This document shows, piece after piece, positions 51,384 through 62,995 of a stretch of 64,000 bases of DNA (position 1 is the stretch's first letter; every line of letters starts with the position of its first letter). Both the position numbers and the translations under genes were made by a program. The notes below the pieces were generated by a model that ran no database searches, was not told the DNA's origin, and saw nothing but the letters and a program-made list of their open reading frames with translations. The DNA is from Diplonema japonicum (taxonomy: Eukaryota; Euglenozoa; Diplonemea; Diplonemida; Diplonemidae), in the NCBI GenBank assembly GCA_964019335.1, contig OZ025709.1, positions 62,001-126,000 on the forward strand, read 5' to 3'.

Positions 51384-53000
51384 TTAGTTGCAAGCACCAT
51401 CCTCGTTGTTGGAACAGGTGCAGTCCTGCTCAGGGCACACGGCAGGGTCAACAGCCGTGGCGAAGTCCCAGCCGATGCAGTGGTAGCAGGTGATGGCGTT
51501 GAAGGGGTCGTACCTCCTCTTGGTCCTGAGGAGCCTGTTGTAGTTCCCCATGCTGCCCCAGTAACGCTCCTTCCAGTCGTTGGCAGGGAAGTTGTGCTGC
51601 GGCTCGTTCCAGTACACCCAACCGGTCCCGAAGGGCTTGATGGTGCTCTCCCCCCAGGAGTCCATGTCCGACACCATCTGCAGCCTCTGCTCCACAGTGG
51701 CGCTGTCGGCCCATGTCCCCACGCACGTCACTTGGATGTCTGCATTCCTCATGGCAGGCGAGATCGATGTCTCCTCCCCGTGCACGTCCAGCTCCTTCAT
51801 CTTCCCCCCCAGAACAGAGGACTGCGTGCAGAACTTCGTCATTGGAATCGTCTCCGGCTTCAGCACCCATGCCGTGGTGGTCTGGATGAGCTCCAGAGCC
51901 TTGTCCCCAGACACAGAGGTCGAGATCGTGTACTGGTTCCCCCCCGCAGAAGGTGCCAGGGCGTTCACAAGGCTGTAGTAGGTGTCCGTGTTGTTCTGCT
52001 GGCAGTTCCCAGGGAGCAGCCCAGGCACGCACCCCGGAATGCTCGAGAGCTTCGAGATGTGCTGGTCGCAGTCATCACCGTAACAGAAGGACACCATGAA
52101 GACCGGGTTCCCAGGGATGAACCCCATCGTGAGGTAGTAACCACCCGCCTCCTTCGGCGCCTGCGAGATGAAGTTGTGGTAGCTCTGCATGATGGAGGCG
52201 GAGTGCTCGGGGGACTGCGGGAAGAATGCACCGAAGAAGGTGGTGACCTTCTGCGGGGTGGGGTGCAGTTTGAAAACCATGCTCACGGCAATACCGTACG
52301 CAGAGCCGCCGCTGCCACGAAGGGACCTGAAGAGCTCCCTGTGCCTGCGTTCAGAGGCGGTGACGACCCTCCCGTTCGTGAGCACGACACGCATGGAGAC
52401 AAGGTGGTCGGCACCGAGACCGGTCAGCCTGCTGAGGTAGCCGTGACCACCACCAGTCGCCCACCCGTATGGGCCGACGGTGCTGTCGGCTCCGGTGGCG
52501 ATTGCCCATTCTCCGTAAGTCTCCTCTTCAACGAACTTGGTGATGTCGCCGAATGTCTGCCCGGGGCCTACCCTGATGTGCTTGTCCTCACCTGCGTCCA
52601 GAAGAGTCTTCTCGTCGAACTGCGACATCACGATGTGGACTGCGTTGTCGGCGATGTTCCTGACGTCCATGTGGTGCCCTGTGCTCAGCACGGAGATCCT
52701 CATGTTGTGCCACCTAGCGAAGCGCAGTGTCTTCTGGATGTCCCTCACACAGTTTGGGAACACGATCATCGCGGGCTGCGGGAGGTTCGTCCTTGTGCTG
52801 AAGGTGTACGGTGCGTACTCTGCATCACCCTTCACGTGCACCTCACCCCTTACGAAGTGCTTGAACCACATGAACTGGCTGTCGCTGGGCCACAACCATG
52901 TCCCCGGCAAGCTGTACCTGTACCCTATGTGGTACCCACCCCAAGCCTCGGCACCTCCTGCAAGGGCCATCAACATCCCGATTAGCAACAAAGCTTTCAT
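51384..53000 (-). CDS. Secreted FAD-dependent oxidase, berberine-bridge (BBE) type
   Basis: An uninterrupted 538-residue protein. The signal peptide is MKALLLIGMLMALAGGAEA. The FAD-binding-4 (PCMH) domain at about 75-255 shows RISVLSTGHHMD (with the His that normally carries covalent FAD), VGPGQTFGDITKF and ATGGGHGYLSRLTGLGADHL. The C-terminal BBE motif appears as YWNEPQHN, followed by WGSMGNYNRLLRTKRRYDP. The second FAD-linking Cys typical of bicovalent members is not seen (GPYGWATGGGHG). Family members oxidise alkaloids, sugars or other alcohols with O2 and release H2O2; the substrate here is unknown. The ATG follows 9 A residues. The next gene on the strand's upstream side is the tandem superoxide-reductase protein. 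Confidence 0.9.
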   Translation of the reverse strand: MKALLLIGMLMALAGGAEAWGGYHIGYRYSLPGTWLWPSDSQFMWFKHFVRGEVHVKGDAEYAPYTFSTRTNLPQPAMIVFPNCVRDIQKTLRFARWHNMRISVLSTGHHMDVRNIADNAVHIVMSQFDEKTLLDAGEDKHIRVGPGQTFGDITKFVEEETYGEWAIATGADSTVGPYGWATGGGHGYLSRLTGLGADHLVSMRVVLTNGRVVTASERRHRELFRSLRGSGGSAYGIAVSMVFKLHPTPQKVTTFFGAFFPQSPEHSASIMQSYHNFISQAPKEAGGYYLTMGFIPGNPVFMVSFCYGDDCDQHISKLSSIPGCVPGLLPGNCQQNNTDTYYSLVNALAPSAGGNQYTISTSVSGDKALELIQTTTAWVLKPETIPMTKFCTQSSVLGGKMKELDVHGEETSISPAMRNADIQVTCVGTWADSATVEQRLQMVSDMDSWGESTIKPFGTGWVYWNEPQHNFPANDWKERYWGSMGNYNRLLRTKRRYDPFNAITCYHCIGWDFATAVDPAVCPEQDCTCSNNEDGACN

Positions 53001-53549
53001 TTTTTTTTGTGTGTGTTTGACAATCTGGAAATGTATTGTGGATATATTTTTGGGGGGAGCAAAATGGGGGTTAGAAAAAAAATCTTTTTAAAAAAAAAAT
53101 GCGAAATGCAAGGGAAAAAAAAAAAAAAAAGAATGAGGGGGGAAGGGAAGGGGGTGAAAGAGGAGGAAAAATAACAACAATTTTTTTTTTTTTTTTTTTC
53201 CTTACCAGATCTTAAAAAAAAAAAAAAAAAAAGAGAGAAAAAAAAAAAGAAGAAAAGGTACTGGATTCCTTCATCGAGAGCTGTGTTTTGTAAAATAGTC
53301 ACTCATCACTTCTGGGACACAGGTGTCTCAGCAGTAGGAGGAAGATACTCCACACTCTGACATTCTTCTGTAGGACCCGTTAGGAGATGGTCTGCTACAG
53401 TATGCTCTGAAGGAAGAAAATAAAGGAAATGGGGAAAAATAAAATAGAAAAAAAATATATGAGTTAAAGGAAGTCTTTGTGAGACGCCCCCTTTGGCACC
53501 CATGGTGGGGAAAAAAAAGAAGAAATTTATCCTCTTTTTTTTTTTTCTT

Positions 53550-53580
<31 letters not shown>

Positions 53581-53727
53581 CTACATTCCGTCCGCCCTCT
53601 CTCCCAGGGAGAAGTCAGCAGTACGAGATAAAAAAAAAATAAAAAAAAAAACCTTTGCAAGGAACGATGCTTTCTTTTTTTTTTTCTTTTTTCTTTTTCC
53701 CCTTAACGTTGGAAGAGATAACTTCAA

Positions 53728-53792
<65 letters not shown>

Positions 53793-54081
53793 AAAAATGG
53801 GAAAGAGAGGGAGGAGATAATATCAAAGGAAGCGGAAGCTTATCTCCTCCCAGAAAACTGAAATTCTGGGTCAATAAACAATCCCTTTTTTTTTCCTCTC
53901 TTTTTTAAATGAGAAGAACAGACCAAAAAAAAAATCTGAAGAAATCAAAACAGGGGTTCGCCTCTTGAAGTATCAGGCCGGCTTTCCTCTTCTGAAAATT
54001 GCTTACACTTTTTGGGGTTTGCAGTCAATTGGTCTCATTGGGGGGTGGGGAGGTGACAAGAGGGGCATAGCCATAACCAAG

Positions 54082-54135
<54 letters not shown>

Positions 54136-54443
54136 ACATTAAAAAAAAAACACAATTAGAAATACATTTTGCACGCACTGTCCTTTTTCTTCTTCTTCTT
54201 CTTTTTTTTTTTCTCTTTTTTTTCTTCCCCATCTCATCTTCCTTCTTTTTTCTCCCCTCCCCCCGATGTTCCTTTTTTTTTTTTTTTTCTTCTTTCTTTT
54301 TTTTTTTTTTTTTTCGTTCCCATAGCATATCTTTTTTTTTTTTTAAGATCTTTAAAAAAAAAAAAAGAGAATCTATTCTAAAATTGGGTTCTGCTAAGTG
54401 CGAAAAAAAAAAAAGAATTATGATAATCTGCCTTTCTTTTCCC
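53001..54443. other. 1.4-kb spacer dominated by A/T homopolymers
   Basis: It holds A runs of about 60 nt (53731-53790) and about 50 nt (54081-54131) and several 20-30-nt T runs. A 20-nt motif at 53469-53490 is shared with 48174-48196. No gene is visible. Confidence 0.65.
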
Positions 54444-57400
54444 CTATTCAGCAAGAGTGCTCACGGTAGGATCGTTGACTGAAGTTTTCGTGGGGTGCAT
54501 CTCACCCTGGTTTTCGTCAAGAAGCTCGCATTGCTCGAGGAAATCAAGCTGCCCCGGGTTCACCTTAGGCTTAGACGACTTCATGAAGAAGAACGCTAGA
54601 GCACCTACGGTCGCAAGAACACCAACGACAATGACGACAATTAGAACAGCGGAGGGGGAGGAGTCATCTGAAGACGAAGGCGGTGCCAACGTCGTTGGCA
54701 TCGGTGTACCAGGTTTCCCCGCATCACCATCCATGGCATCATCACCCGTATCGGCCGTATCGTCACCATCAACAGCATCGGCATCAATGTCACCATCACC
54801 ACCACCTCCGTAATCAGTACTTTGGGTACATTTCTGTAAAAGACATTTAGCGACAATACACTCTCTTGGCAGCATATTGTCAGGGGTGTCGAAAGTTGTC
54901 CAAGCGCCTTCCACCACCATCCCTGTGTTCATCATGGCCTTGCCGGACACTTTTGTCACACCGCCCTGCACGGTGAACTCCATGCTCGCGAAGGTCTCCG
55001 TTGGGCTGATCACCCCCATCGCCAGTACATTGTCGTTCTGATCCACAGCAACGATGTACTTGACAAACAGGTCCTTCGTGTTGACATGCGGTGCGGATGT
55101 GTTTGTCATCCCAAGCACCACGACGTTGGCTATACCACCAGGCCTTGCGCTGACGTAAACCTGTGGAAAAAAAAAAGATTTTCTTTTCCCGCTACAACAC
55201 ATACCTTGAGACCCATGGAGGTCATGTTGCCCATCCTCGTCATCTCTGCCATGTAACTATCACATGCAAGCTGAGCAGGGGATTCCTGCATGCAAGCCCC
55301 CACCTCGCAAGGTAGGACCGTGCCCGGTTTGACCATTGACGGTACCGGGTCAACCCACTCGTCGCTTTGGAAAAGCCCGTGAATGTTACACTTGCTGAAC
55401 GCCTTCACAGTGAGGGCCCATGATGGAACAGTGAACTCGTAGCTTAATCCGCTGGCTGCGTTTGTACCTGGTGATGGCGACCACACCGCAAAAGGGTACT
55501 CCGTCCCAGTGGTGTCCCTGGCGGACACCCAGATGGTTTCGATGAAGTGGACGACGTTTGGGTCGTCGCTGGGCACCATCGGGTGGTAGTTCCCAGACAC
55601 GCCGATGGTGACGCTGCCCTTCCTTGTCGCGGTGTCGACAACTATCACAGGGGTGTGCTTCTCATTGGGAATCTCAATCGTGTTGCGCGCAAGCATATCA
55701 GCTGCGATGTTTGTACACACACTGTCAGTCACTGTGTCGGCGTCGAGACACATATCGGGCATTCCCATGTCAGAACAGCTTGTCCATTCCATACTGGATG
55801 TCTGGTCGGGGGTGATGGTGGTTGCCTCGCCTTCGTAAGTCCCGTGTCGGTTGCAGTGTGCAAAGGCGGTGAGAGTGGTCGTACCATTGGGGATCAAGAA
55901 CCAGAGGAGGGCTTCCTTCTGCGGCAACACGATCGACGCAGCAACGACATCCCCGTTCTGATCCTTCACACCGATGTAATCTATGTAATGAACCGCGTAA
56001 GGGTCACGGCTTACAAGAACGGTCTCTGTTTGAGGATGCGATGCAGCAATCACCATAGCCTTGCCGTTGTTATGCACGCTGACGGACGGGGTGTGAAGCG
56101 ACTTCAATTCGGGCACGTTAGTTGGTGTCCTACGGTTCATCTCCACAAGCATGTTGTCGCAGCCAGTCTGTGCTGTCATACACAACGGCGACTCACCATC
56201 TTGCTTCCCACCACACGATGTGTAACCACATGGTGTTGTCATTGTGGGGGTCATCTGCAACGCCATGGTGTCGCCCTTATACAACCCGTGGATGTTGCAA
56301 TGGCTGTACGGTGTAATATGTGTTGTCCCAGCTGGGATTGTGAACGACATGGTTGCCGGGGAGCCTTGGTTGGGGATCAACGAAGAGGATGCGATGACCT
56401 TGTCGTTCTGGTCGACAGCGTAGATGGTGTCGATGAAGTGTGCCGCCATCATCGGGTGGATGGGCTGTCCCTCCATCACGGTTCCCTCGCCGATGGACAC
56501 CAGTGCCTCGGCGTTCTTGATGGTCAGCATGGGTTTGTGTTTCGGGTTGCTAGGCTGCATCATCGTGTTGAACGCACTGTACTGCATGCGAAGGGCTTCC
56601 GACGCAATGGTCGCAGGCACACACTCAGGCTGGTCGACATTCTTCGTGAATGTCATCATCCCCTTCGCCACTACTGTTATGTCGTATAGGTTCACAGTCG
56701 CGTTGTCTGCCACGACCCAGACACATTTCCCAACACCTTTTTTTTGTTTTTTTTTTTTGTTTTTGTTTTTGTTTTTCTCATACCGATACAAGGGTATACC
56801 TTGCCCCCTGTCCCCTGTGCGCACATTTGGTTCGAGTCGGCGGACGTCATGTTCTCCCCGATGTAGATCTTGATCCCCTCGTTCGCCAGCCCTGTTGCGG
56901 AGACGGAGACCTCGGTCACCTCCCTCGCAACGTTTCCAAACCACGCAATCTTCTGGTTCACACCCGCCTTGGCCAGACCAGTGGTGGCATTGAAAATCTG
57001 CGAAGTGAAAGCAGGCGGGGAGGTACAGTTCGAGCACCCGATGTACTTGTCAGGAGTCGCTGCCGTGTCACGCATGTCAGGTGTGATGCTCATTTCCACT
57101 GACGGGAACATCCCGTGCAGGTTGCAATGAATATACGCACGAATATTATTCGGATTGGCACCAACACGGAAAGACAATGTGGGCAACGACGCCGCCGGTG
57201 TGAAGTACCCAAACGCGATAACCTCCTTCTCATCAACATCCATCACGAAGATCGAGTCAATATAGTGGATGACATCAGGGTTGGGCGACGCGTTTGACGG
57301 ATGGATGGTCTGCCCGCCAGATCCTATCGTAACCTTGAAGTCCTTCCCGTTCTGCTCGATAACTGGGGTGTGCGCACGGATAGAAGTCTGGTCAGTGACA

Positions 57401-57964
57401 CCGGTTGTGATCTCCCTGACGAGGTTTTCCTTGTTAAACTCCGCGTAAAGTGCGATGGGAAGGGGGGAATCACATGTGGGGGAACAAACATCTTTCGAAT
57501 CAGATATTTGCGATGCCGAGAGCGCTACGGCTTCGCCTTTGAACATCCCGTGCTGATTGCACACAGCGATTGGTGTTAGCATTGTGGCGTTGATCCCGTT
57601 CAACGCAAAGTTTAGAAGTCCCGAAGCTGTCTGTGGTGTGTTCATTGATGATGCGACGACTTCGTCATTCTCATCGACCACGAATAGAGCCTCGATGTAG
57701 TGATTTTGAAACCCGTCGCGGCTACCTTGTGTCATGGGGTGGACGATGCCAGAAGTGCTCCCCCACTGCAGCCCGGTGCCGACGCCCACCGTGGCCTCGC
57801 CGTCGCCGAAAGAAAGCACGGGTGTGTGCTGTTCTATGAGCAGTGCTGTCTTTGCCACCCCACGCCGGGTGTCTCTCCTGACCATCTCTGCGTACCATGC
57901 TTGGCAAGCGGAACTGCACCCCTCTGCTGTCACCGTAAGGAGCGTTAATATCAATATCGATCGC

Positions 57965-57966
<2 letters not shown>
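54444..57966 (-). CDS. Tandem superoxide-reductase (desulfoferrodoxin-like) membrane protein
   Basis: Three exons give 1143 residues. A signal peptide (MRSILILTLLTVTAEGCSSA) is followed by five 1Fe-SOR/neelaredoxin domains. Each keeps an HTP- or KHKP-type His, HP-x, H-[YF]-I-[ED] and CN-x-HG: about H47/H76/H89/C136/H139, H199/H222/H234/C281/H284, H461/H488/H494/C541/H544, H609/H628/H644/C689/H692 and H755/H779/H791/C844/H847, matching the family's four His plus one Cys iron ligands. Two degenerate domains (about 330-435 and 905-1000) lack them. Only the last canonical domain has the full EKH catalytic motif. An acidic stalk, a transmembrane helix (SAVLIVVIVVGVLATVGALA) and a cytoplasmic tail follow. 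Introns are 56737-56783 (47 nt) and 55161-55204 (44 nt). The ATG abuts about 30 A. The inferred role is extracellular reduction of superoxide to H2O2, or iron binding. Confidence 0.85.
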
Positions 57967-57998
<32 letters not shown>

Positions 57999-59196
57999 GC
58001 ACTTTTTTTTTTGGTGGGCAAAAAAAAAAAAAAAAAAAAAAAAAAAGAAGAAGAAATAAGAAGGAAACACGCCATATGATGGGGGGAGGGCGGGGGGTGT
58101 GTTGGGGGAGGTAAAGTGTTCTAAGCAAACGGAATAAGAAGAAGAAGAAATAAATAAAAAAAAACCCCTTTTTTCTCTTTTGTTTCTCTGACGTCTGTTG
58201 TGCGCACCGGCACTACAGAAAAGAAAGAAAAGAAGAAGAAAAAAAGAAGAAGAAGAACAAAGAAACACACAAAGGAATTCACGGTTTAGTCGGTCCCATG
58301 GGCTGTGTAAACTTTCCAGGTTGAAAAACCGGTTTTCGTGTTTTTTTTTTTTTTTTTTTTTTTCCCTTCTTTTTATTTTGTTCCCCCCCTTTTTTTGTGT
58401 TTGTTGTTGTTTAGTACAAAAAAGCCAAGCTGCCATGACTTTTTTCTCTTTTTTTTTTAAAACACGTTCATTACAAAATTCTTGTTTTCTTTTTCAAGGC
58501 AAGAAACAAAAGGGAGAAAAAAAAAATACCCTTTATTACGTCGTGTCCCCTCTTCTTGGCCGGGGACCCGTTTTTTCAAGGGGCTGCGCATTACAAAATG
58601 TACATCCATGTAGAAAGAAGGTCTTCCCCTCCCCCACCTTTTTTTTTTTTTTTAGAACATAGGGATACAGCTGGACAAGAAGGAACCAGCTGTTGATGTG
58701 TACACCGATGTAGAAGCCTAAATAATAAAAACTTTAGAGTAAAATATTTTGCAAACCAAAATTAGAAGGACTTTTTATATAGAGAAAAAAAAAAAGAAAA
58801 GAGAAGAGAAGAACCAAAGACTATCGGGTAATCTAAAAAAAAAAAAAAAAATTGTAGGAGGGAAACATCAAATAATACTGAACTAAAGGTAGAAGAGAGG
58901 GGAGGGGAGGGGCTCTTCGTCCCCCCTCCTTTATTTATTTATTTTTCCCTTCCCATTCTCAAAATCTAAATATCTTTCTAAAAGAAAAAAAAAACCTGCG
59001 AAAGATGCCCCATAAACACGACACAAAAAAAATGCAAAGCACTCCCCTTTTTTTTAAATTCTTTTTTGTTTAAAACTTCTTGTTTATAAAGAAAACCAAG
59101 TAAGAAAAATTCAAACAAAAAAAAGATGTCTTTGAAGGGAACCTGCAGTATGTGACAGGATCGCCTATAAAAAAAATTCTATTTAAAAAAAAAAAA
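57967..59196. other. 1.2-kb homopolymer-rich spacer
   Basis: A/T tracts with some G/C-rich patches (58540-58625). The dispersed 50-bp unit at 59116-59171 lies 25 nt beyond the stop of the next gene, in its presumed 3' UTR. No gene is visible. Confidence 0.6.
59116..59171. repeat. Dispersed 50-bp repeat unit
   Basis: GATGTCTTTGAAGGGAACCT and the next 25 nt match 26436-26488 at all but about four positions. A shorter match lies near 22961 (GGTGTCATTGAAGGGAACAA). Outside the unit there is no similarity. Confidence 0.6.
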
Positions 59197-62100
59197 TTAT
59201 GCTTCTTCCTCTTCTTCTGCCTCGTCTTCTTGCACATCCTGTGTGTCTGTATAACTCCCGTTTTCAATTTCATCGCTTTCATTAATAACCAACCAAGGGT
59301 GTTGTAGAGCCTCGGCGGCTGTAGCGCGTTCCGAGGGCACGAATTCAAGCATAGATAACAGAAAAGAAGAAAGACATTCAGCTTCCCCACGAGGCATGTG
59401 ATAGTTGAAGACCAACAGCGCCGTGAGGCTGCAGGGTTCCAAAGGCGTATGGCGAAACACACCATTCGTGTCGAAAAAAAGGTCGGCGTACCGCCCATCA
59501 CCCGTTGTCAGAATCTCAGGCGGCTCTCCCAAAATCTGCATGAACAACGCTAAATGGTAAGTGTCGCGATCCTCATCTTGCTGGGATTTCGGGTCAAACA
59601 AAAAGTCGCCAGTAAGCAGTTCAAACACAACACAAGCCACACTCCAAATATCAGCTGCCCCAGTAATATGCGACACACCCAGAATTGCCTCAGGACACCG
59701 GTATTCTCTAGTCTGTATTACCCCAACTGGGTATCGTTTATGGATCCATCTAGATGCACCTAGATCGCCGATTTTACATGAATACGCGGTTTCAACAGGG
59801 GTGTCGGTGTTTTTCCAGTTCCCAAATAGTATTTCTCTTGCAGTGTCGCGTTCCGGTTGGGGACGGTCCAGTTGTTCTAGAACGGAAGGGGATAGGTTCT
59901 CGAGGAGGATGTTTTCTGGTTTGATGTCAGAGTGGACAACTCCAATGGAGTCGTGGAGGAAGCAGAGGCCTTCCAACACTGATTTGCATATTACCTTCAC
60001 GATGTTTTTGTGGATGCCTTTGAAGTCGTGGTTGGTGACGAGCTTTAACAGGTTGTGACCGCAGACTTCTAGCGCCATGACAATGTGGGTACCGTTGGGG
60101 CCTGTGATTTCGAAGTCGTCTAGTAATAGTGCTACCCGGTTTGAGCCGAGAGCGTCTTTTGCTTTTTCCGCTGTTTCGTTTATTTCCTTCAGCACGTTTG
60201 TCTCGTACAGAGAGGCTCTTGTGAAGTTTGGAGACGATTTCGAGATTTTCAGAGCGGCGAGATGTCCGGTGTTTTTTCTTGCGAGCCAGACCGTGCTGAA
60301 TTGTCCCCAGCCGAGCTTTTTTTTTGGTTGGGGGGGTTGGGAAGAAAAAAAAAAAAAAAAAAGTACCTTGTCCAGAATTGTATAACCATCGTAGGTGTCA
60401 CCCATGGTAACGGGGTGGTAGCCTCCTTTGCAGTAGTCTCCTTCGTTTTCTTCATCTTCGTTCGCGTTCCAAAATTCTTTTTGCTGTTTTTTTTTTTTTT
60501 TTTTGTTTTTTTTTTGTTTGCGTTTCGGGAAAGGAAAAAAGTGGGGCATACTGGTTTCTTTCCGTCTTCTTCCTCTCGTTCCTCTTCGATTGTTTCCTGT
60601 TCTGCAGGGTCCTCTTCGGTTTCTTCCTCCTCTTTCGGGGTTTCTTTTTCTTCTTCTCCTTCGCTGCCGACCACCACGCCCCCTATAGAATCCCCATGGA
60701 ACCCTTCATCTTGCGTTTGTTCCATTGGACCGGGCTGGCTTGCAACCTCAACCTCCTCTTCCTCCTCAATCTCTTCTTCCTCTTCAACCTCTTTATTTCC
60801 AACAACCTCATCTTTCAGATCGGACTTCACCGGCGATATCAAGTCATCTGCACCGTTCGGGGAGGAATCGGACGCTCGAAGGCTGTGATTTTTCTTTTTT
60901 TTTTTTTTTTTTTTTCCCAAAAAAAAAACCTTATAAAGTTCAAGTCGTTGGGAGGCGATCCTTGACATTCAGGGCTTGCGGAGGGTAGAGGTGGAGGTGG
61001 GGGTGGCGGGGCGAGAATAGGTCCTATTTCGGTTTCTTTCGGGACAGGCACTATATTGGGAGGCGTGGCAGAGATACGAGGTGATTCCGCAGGAGATGGG
61101 AGAGGATCGAAACCCGCATCAGGCAACACCTGCGACGGCGCCTTCAACGCTGCAAGAGGGTTGCCCTGTGGAGTGTTGCTGAGGCCACAGTCATCTACAT
61201 TATGCAAGTGTGACGCGATCCCCCAATAAATAAACAAAACAACAACCAGCCACCCGGGGCAGACCAGTAAGCAGTACGAGTATATCTTTCGCCACTTCCC
61301 GATCTCCGCGATGGCAGAACACACCCCACTCCACACCACTGCACAGTAAAACCCGAACAGCACCGCATTGAAAGCAGGATCGTTACACGGACCCTTGCAA
61401 GGATACGGTAACTTCTTCCCGAATGTTCGAAGCCACCCTAACAGCCCGATAGTTACCATTAAGTACGGGATTAAGACAGCGGTGGGGTGTCCGTAACCAA
61501 CTTCAGATGAAACAATGATGAACAATTTGCCAATTCTGTCAGCTGCGTGAAATACAGGGCACGGCTTCGATGAATCACGTGTGGTCAAATCGTTGTGGAG
61601 CAACGGTTGCAACAAACAAGTACTCACCATGTTGTACCCGAGAACGAGAAGCCCTACAAAACTACGGGTTTTCTCGTAAGCGCTTCCCAGGTACCCATCC
61701 CTCTGCGAGGTCACCCCGCGAACGATGACGGAGAAGACAGTAACGAACATAATATCTACCATAGGCAACACAACACGCATAATCTTACCATGAGGCACCG
61801 ATCGTATTGGGTATGTGGTCATTTCCTTCGCTGCAGGAACCGATCCACGATGGCCTGAAGACTTAACACCCGCGTTTGAGTTTCCCGTGACAGATGTGAT
61901 GCACAGCACGAACCACCATGTTACGACAGTTGCGATGGACGTCCAGAAAATAATTTCATCAGCGGTGCTTCCAACCCCACGAAGCAGGATGTACTTTAAG
62001 GGATTATCCGTTGATGTGTTGAAAGCTAACGATGTCAGTTGTAAGATCTCCACGAACATTGTGACGGCTGTTAAAATGGGGATCATGTCGAAACATATTA

Positions 62101-62527
62101 CAGGGCAAGGGCTGCATAGTGAGGCTGGTCTTGTCAGCCACTTGCGTCTTACCATCACCACGGCGGCAACGCCTACGATGACGAGGAATGCGTAGAAGAG
62201 GAGTAGCATGTCTACGACGATGGCGGTGGTGGAGGCCGTGATGCACAGAACGGGGAAGGTTGTTATGAACAGCCAGAAGAGGATCGCGCCCACGCCCCAT
62301 CCTTCCACTTCCTTCACACCCCACCATGCCTCGCCCCCCAGTTCGCATACACACAGCGTGCTGTACATTCTGATGACATGGTAAGGGTGCGCCACAACCG
62401 ATACCACTGTCCTTAGAACATTGCTTCCCACGCCCTTCACCGTCGCCATGGACCCGACGATCGACACATACGACGCGCTGTTGTGTACAGGTGGCTCTTG
62501 GTCACCAGATCCCTTCCCGAAGTCCAT
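59197..62527 (-). CDS. Multi-pass membrane protein spliced in frame to an SRPK-type kinase
   Basis: Four exons give 1054 residues. Exon 1 (from ATG 62525-62527) encodes about 520 residues with roughly ten hydrophobic helices (for example AILFWLFITTFPVLCITAST) and a Pro-rich tail. Intron 60883-60929 (47 nt, A-rich, CAG acceptor) joins it to a Glu-rich segment. Introns 60484-60551 (68 nt) and 60316-60366 (51 nt) restore DYCKGGYHPVTMGDTYDGYT and LDKLGWGQFSTVWLARK, the SR-protein-kinase signature. VVHSDIKPENILL, GDLGASRW and IQTREYRCPEAILG complete the kinase core. SRPKs phosphorylate Arg/Ser splicing factors. No known SRPK is membrane-spanning. The alternative is two overlapping genes, the kinase starting at ATG 60966-60968, which is inside exon 1 and has no poly(A) leader. 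Confidence 0.7.
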
Positions 62528-62626
62528 ATTTGTGCATTTACCTTTTTCCCCTCCTCCTTTTTTTTATTTATTTATTTATTTTTATTTTGGTGGAGTTGAA
62601 AAAAGGAAAAAAAAAAAAAAAAAATC

Positions 62627-62944
62627 TCAATGTACGCCGAGTTCCCGTAGAAGCTCCTTCGGGAGGGGGTTCCCCTCTTCTGTTCCGCACACCTTGCACC
62701 ATCGCTTTCCAAAGAACACCCCGCACCCATACGGGCACACTTGTCTGCCGCACGTGTTGCACTGTGTTCCTATGCACAGAGACCGCGGCTCTTCTCTGTC
62801 GGGGTCTTCAACGACCCACACGTCTTCTAGGAATTTTATAGAAGAGTGAAACGGAGGAGGGGTGCCGAGGGGCACCTTCAAAGCGGAGGGGACACGGAAC
62901 CCGCAAATCGCGCAAACGAACTCTGCCATGTCGGCCCCCTCCAT
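62627..62944 (-). CDS. CDPF1: CDPF1-like cysteine-rich protein
   Basis: An uninterrupted 105-residue protein with ten cysteines, mostly in C-x-x-C pairs (FVCAICGF, TQCNTCGRQVCPYGCG, KRWCKVCG). The core VWVVEDPDREE and the GVFFGKRWC segment match the order of the small cysteine-rich DPF-motif protein CDPF1 (C22orf40), whose function is unknown. A second ATG (62929) gives MAEFVCAICGF and could equally be the start. The leader reads TTCTTCTAGCTTAG directly before GATG, a polypyrimidine-AG arrangement like a 3' splice site, only 52 bp from the stop of the next gene; this suggests either a very short leader or processing of a longer transcript. Confidence 0.75.
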   Translation of the reverse strand: MEGADMAEFVCAICGFRVPSALKVPLGTPPPFHSSIKFLEDVWVVEDPDREEPRSLCIGTQCNTCGRQVCPYGCGVFFGKRWCKVCGTEEGNPLPKELLRELGVH

Positions 62945-62995
62945 CCTAAGCTAGAAGAAGATGAACAGCTAGAAAAAAAAAAAAAGAAAATGGTG

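Noticed and set aside
60839-60968. Separate kinase gene starting at ATG 60966-60968
   Set aside because: This start lies inside the coding tail of the membrane protein and needs a poly-Lys run to be translated. The 47-nt splice gives a cleaner frame, though the two-gene model is not excluded.
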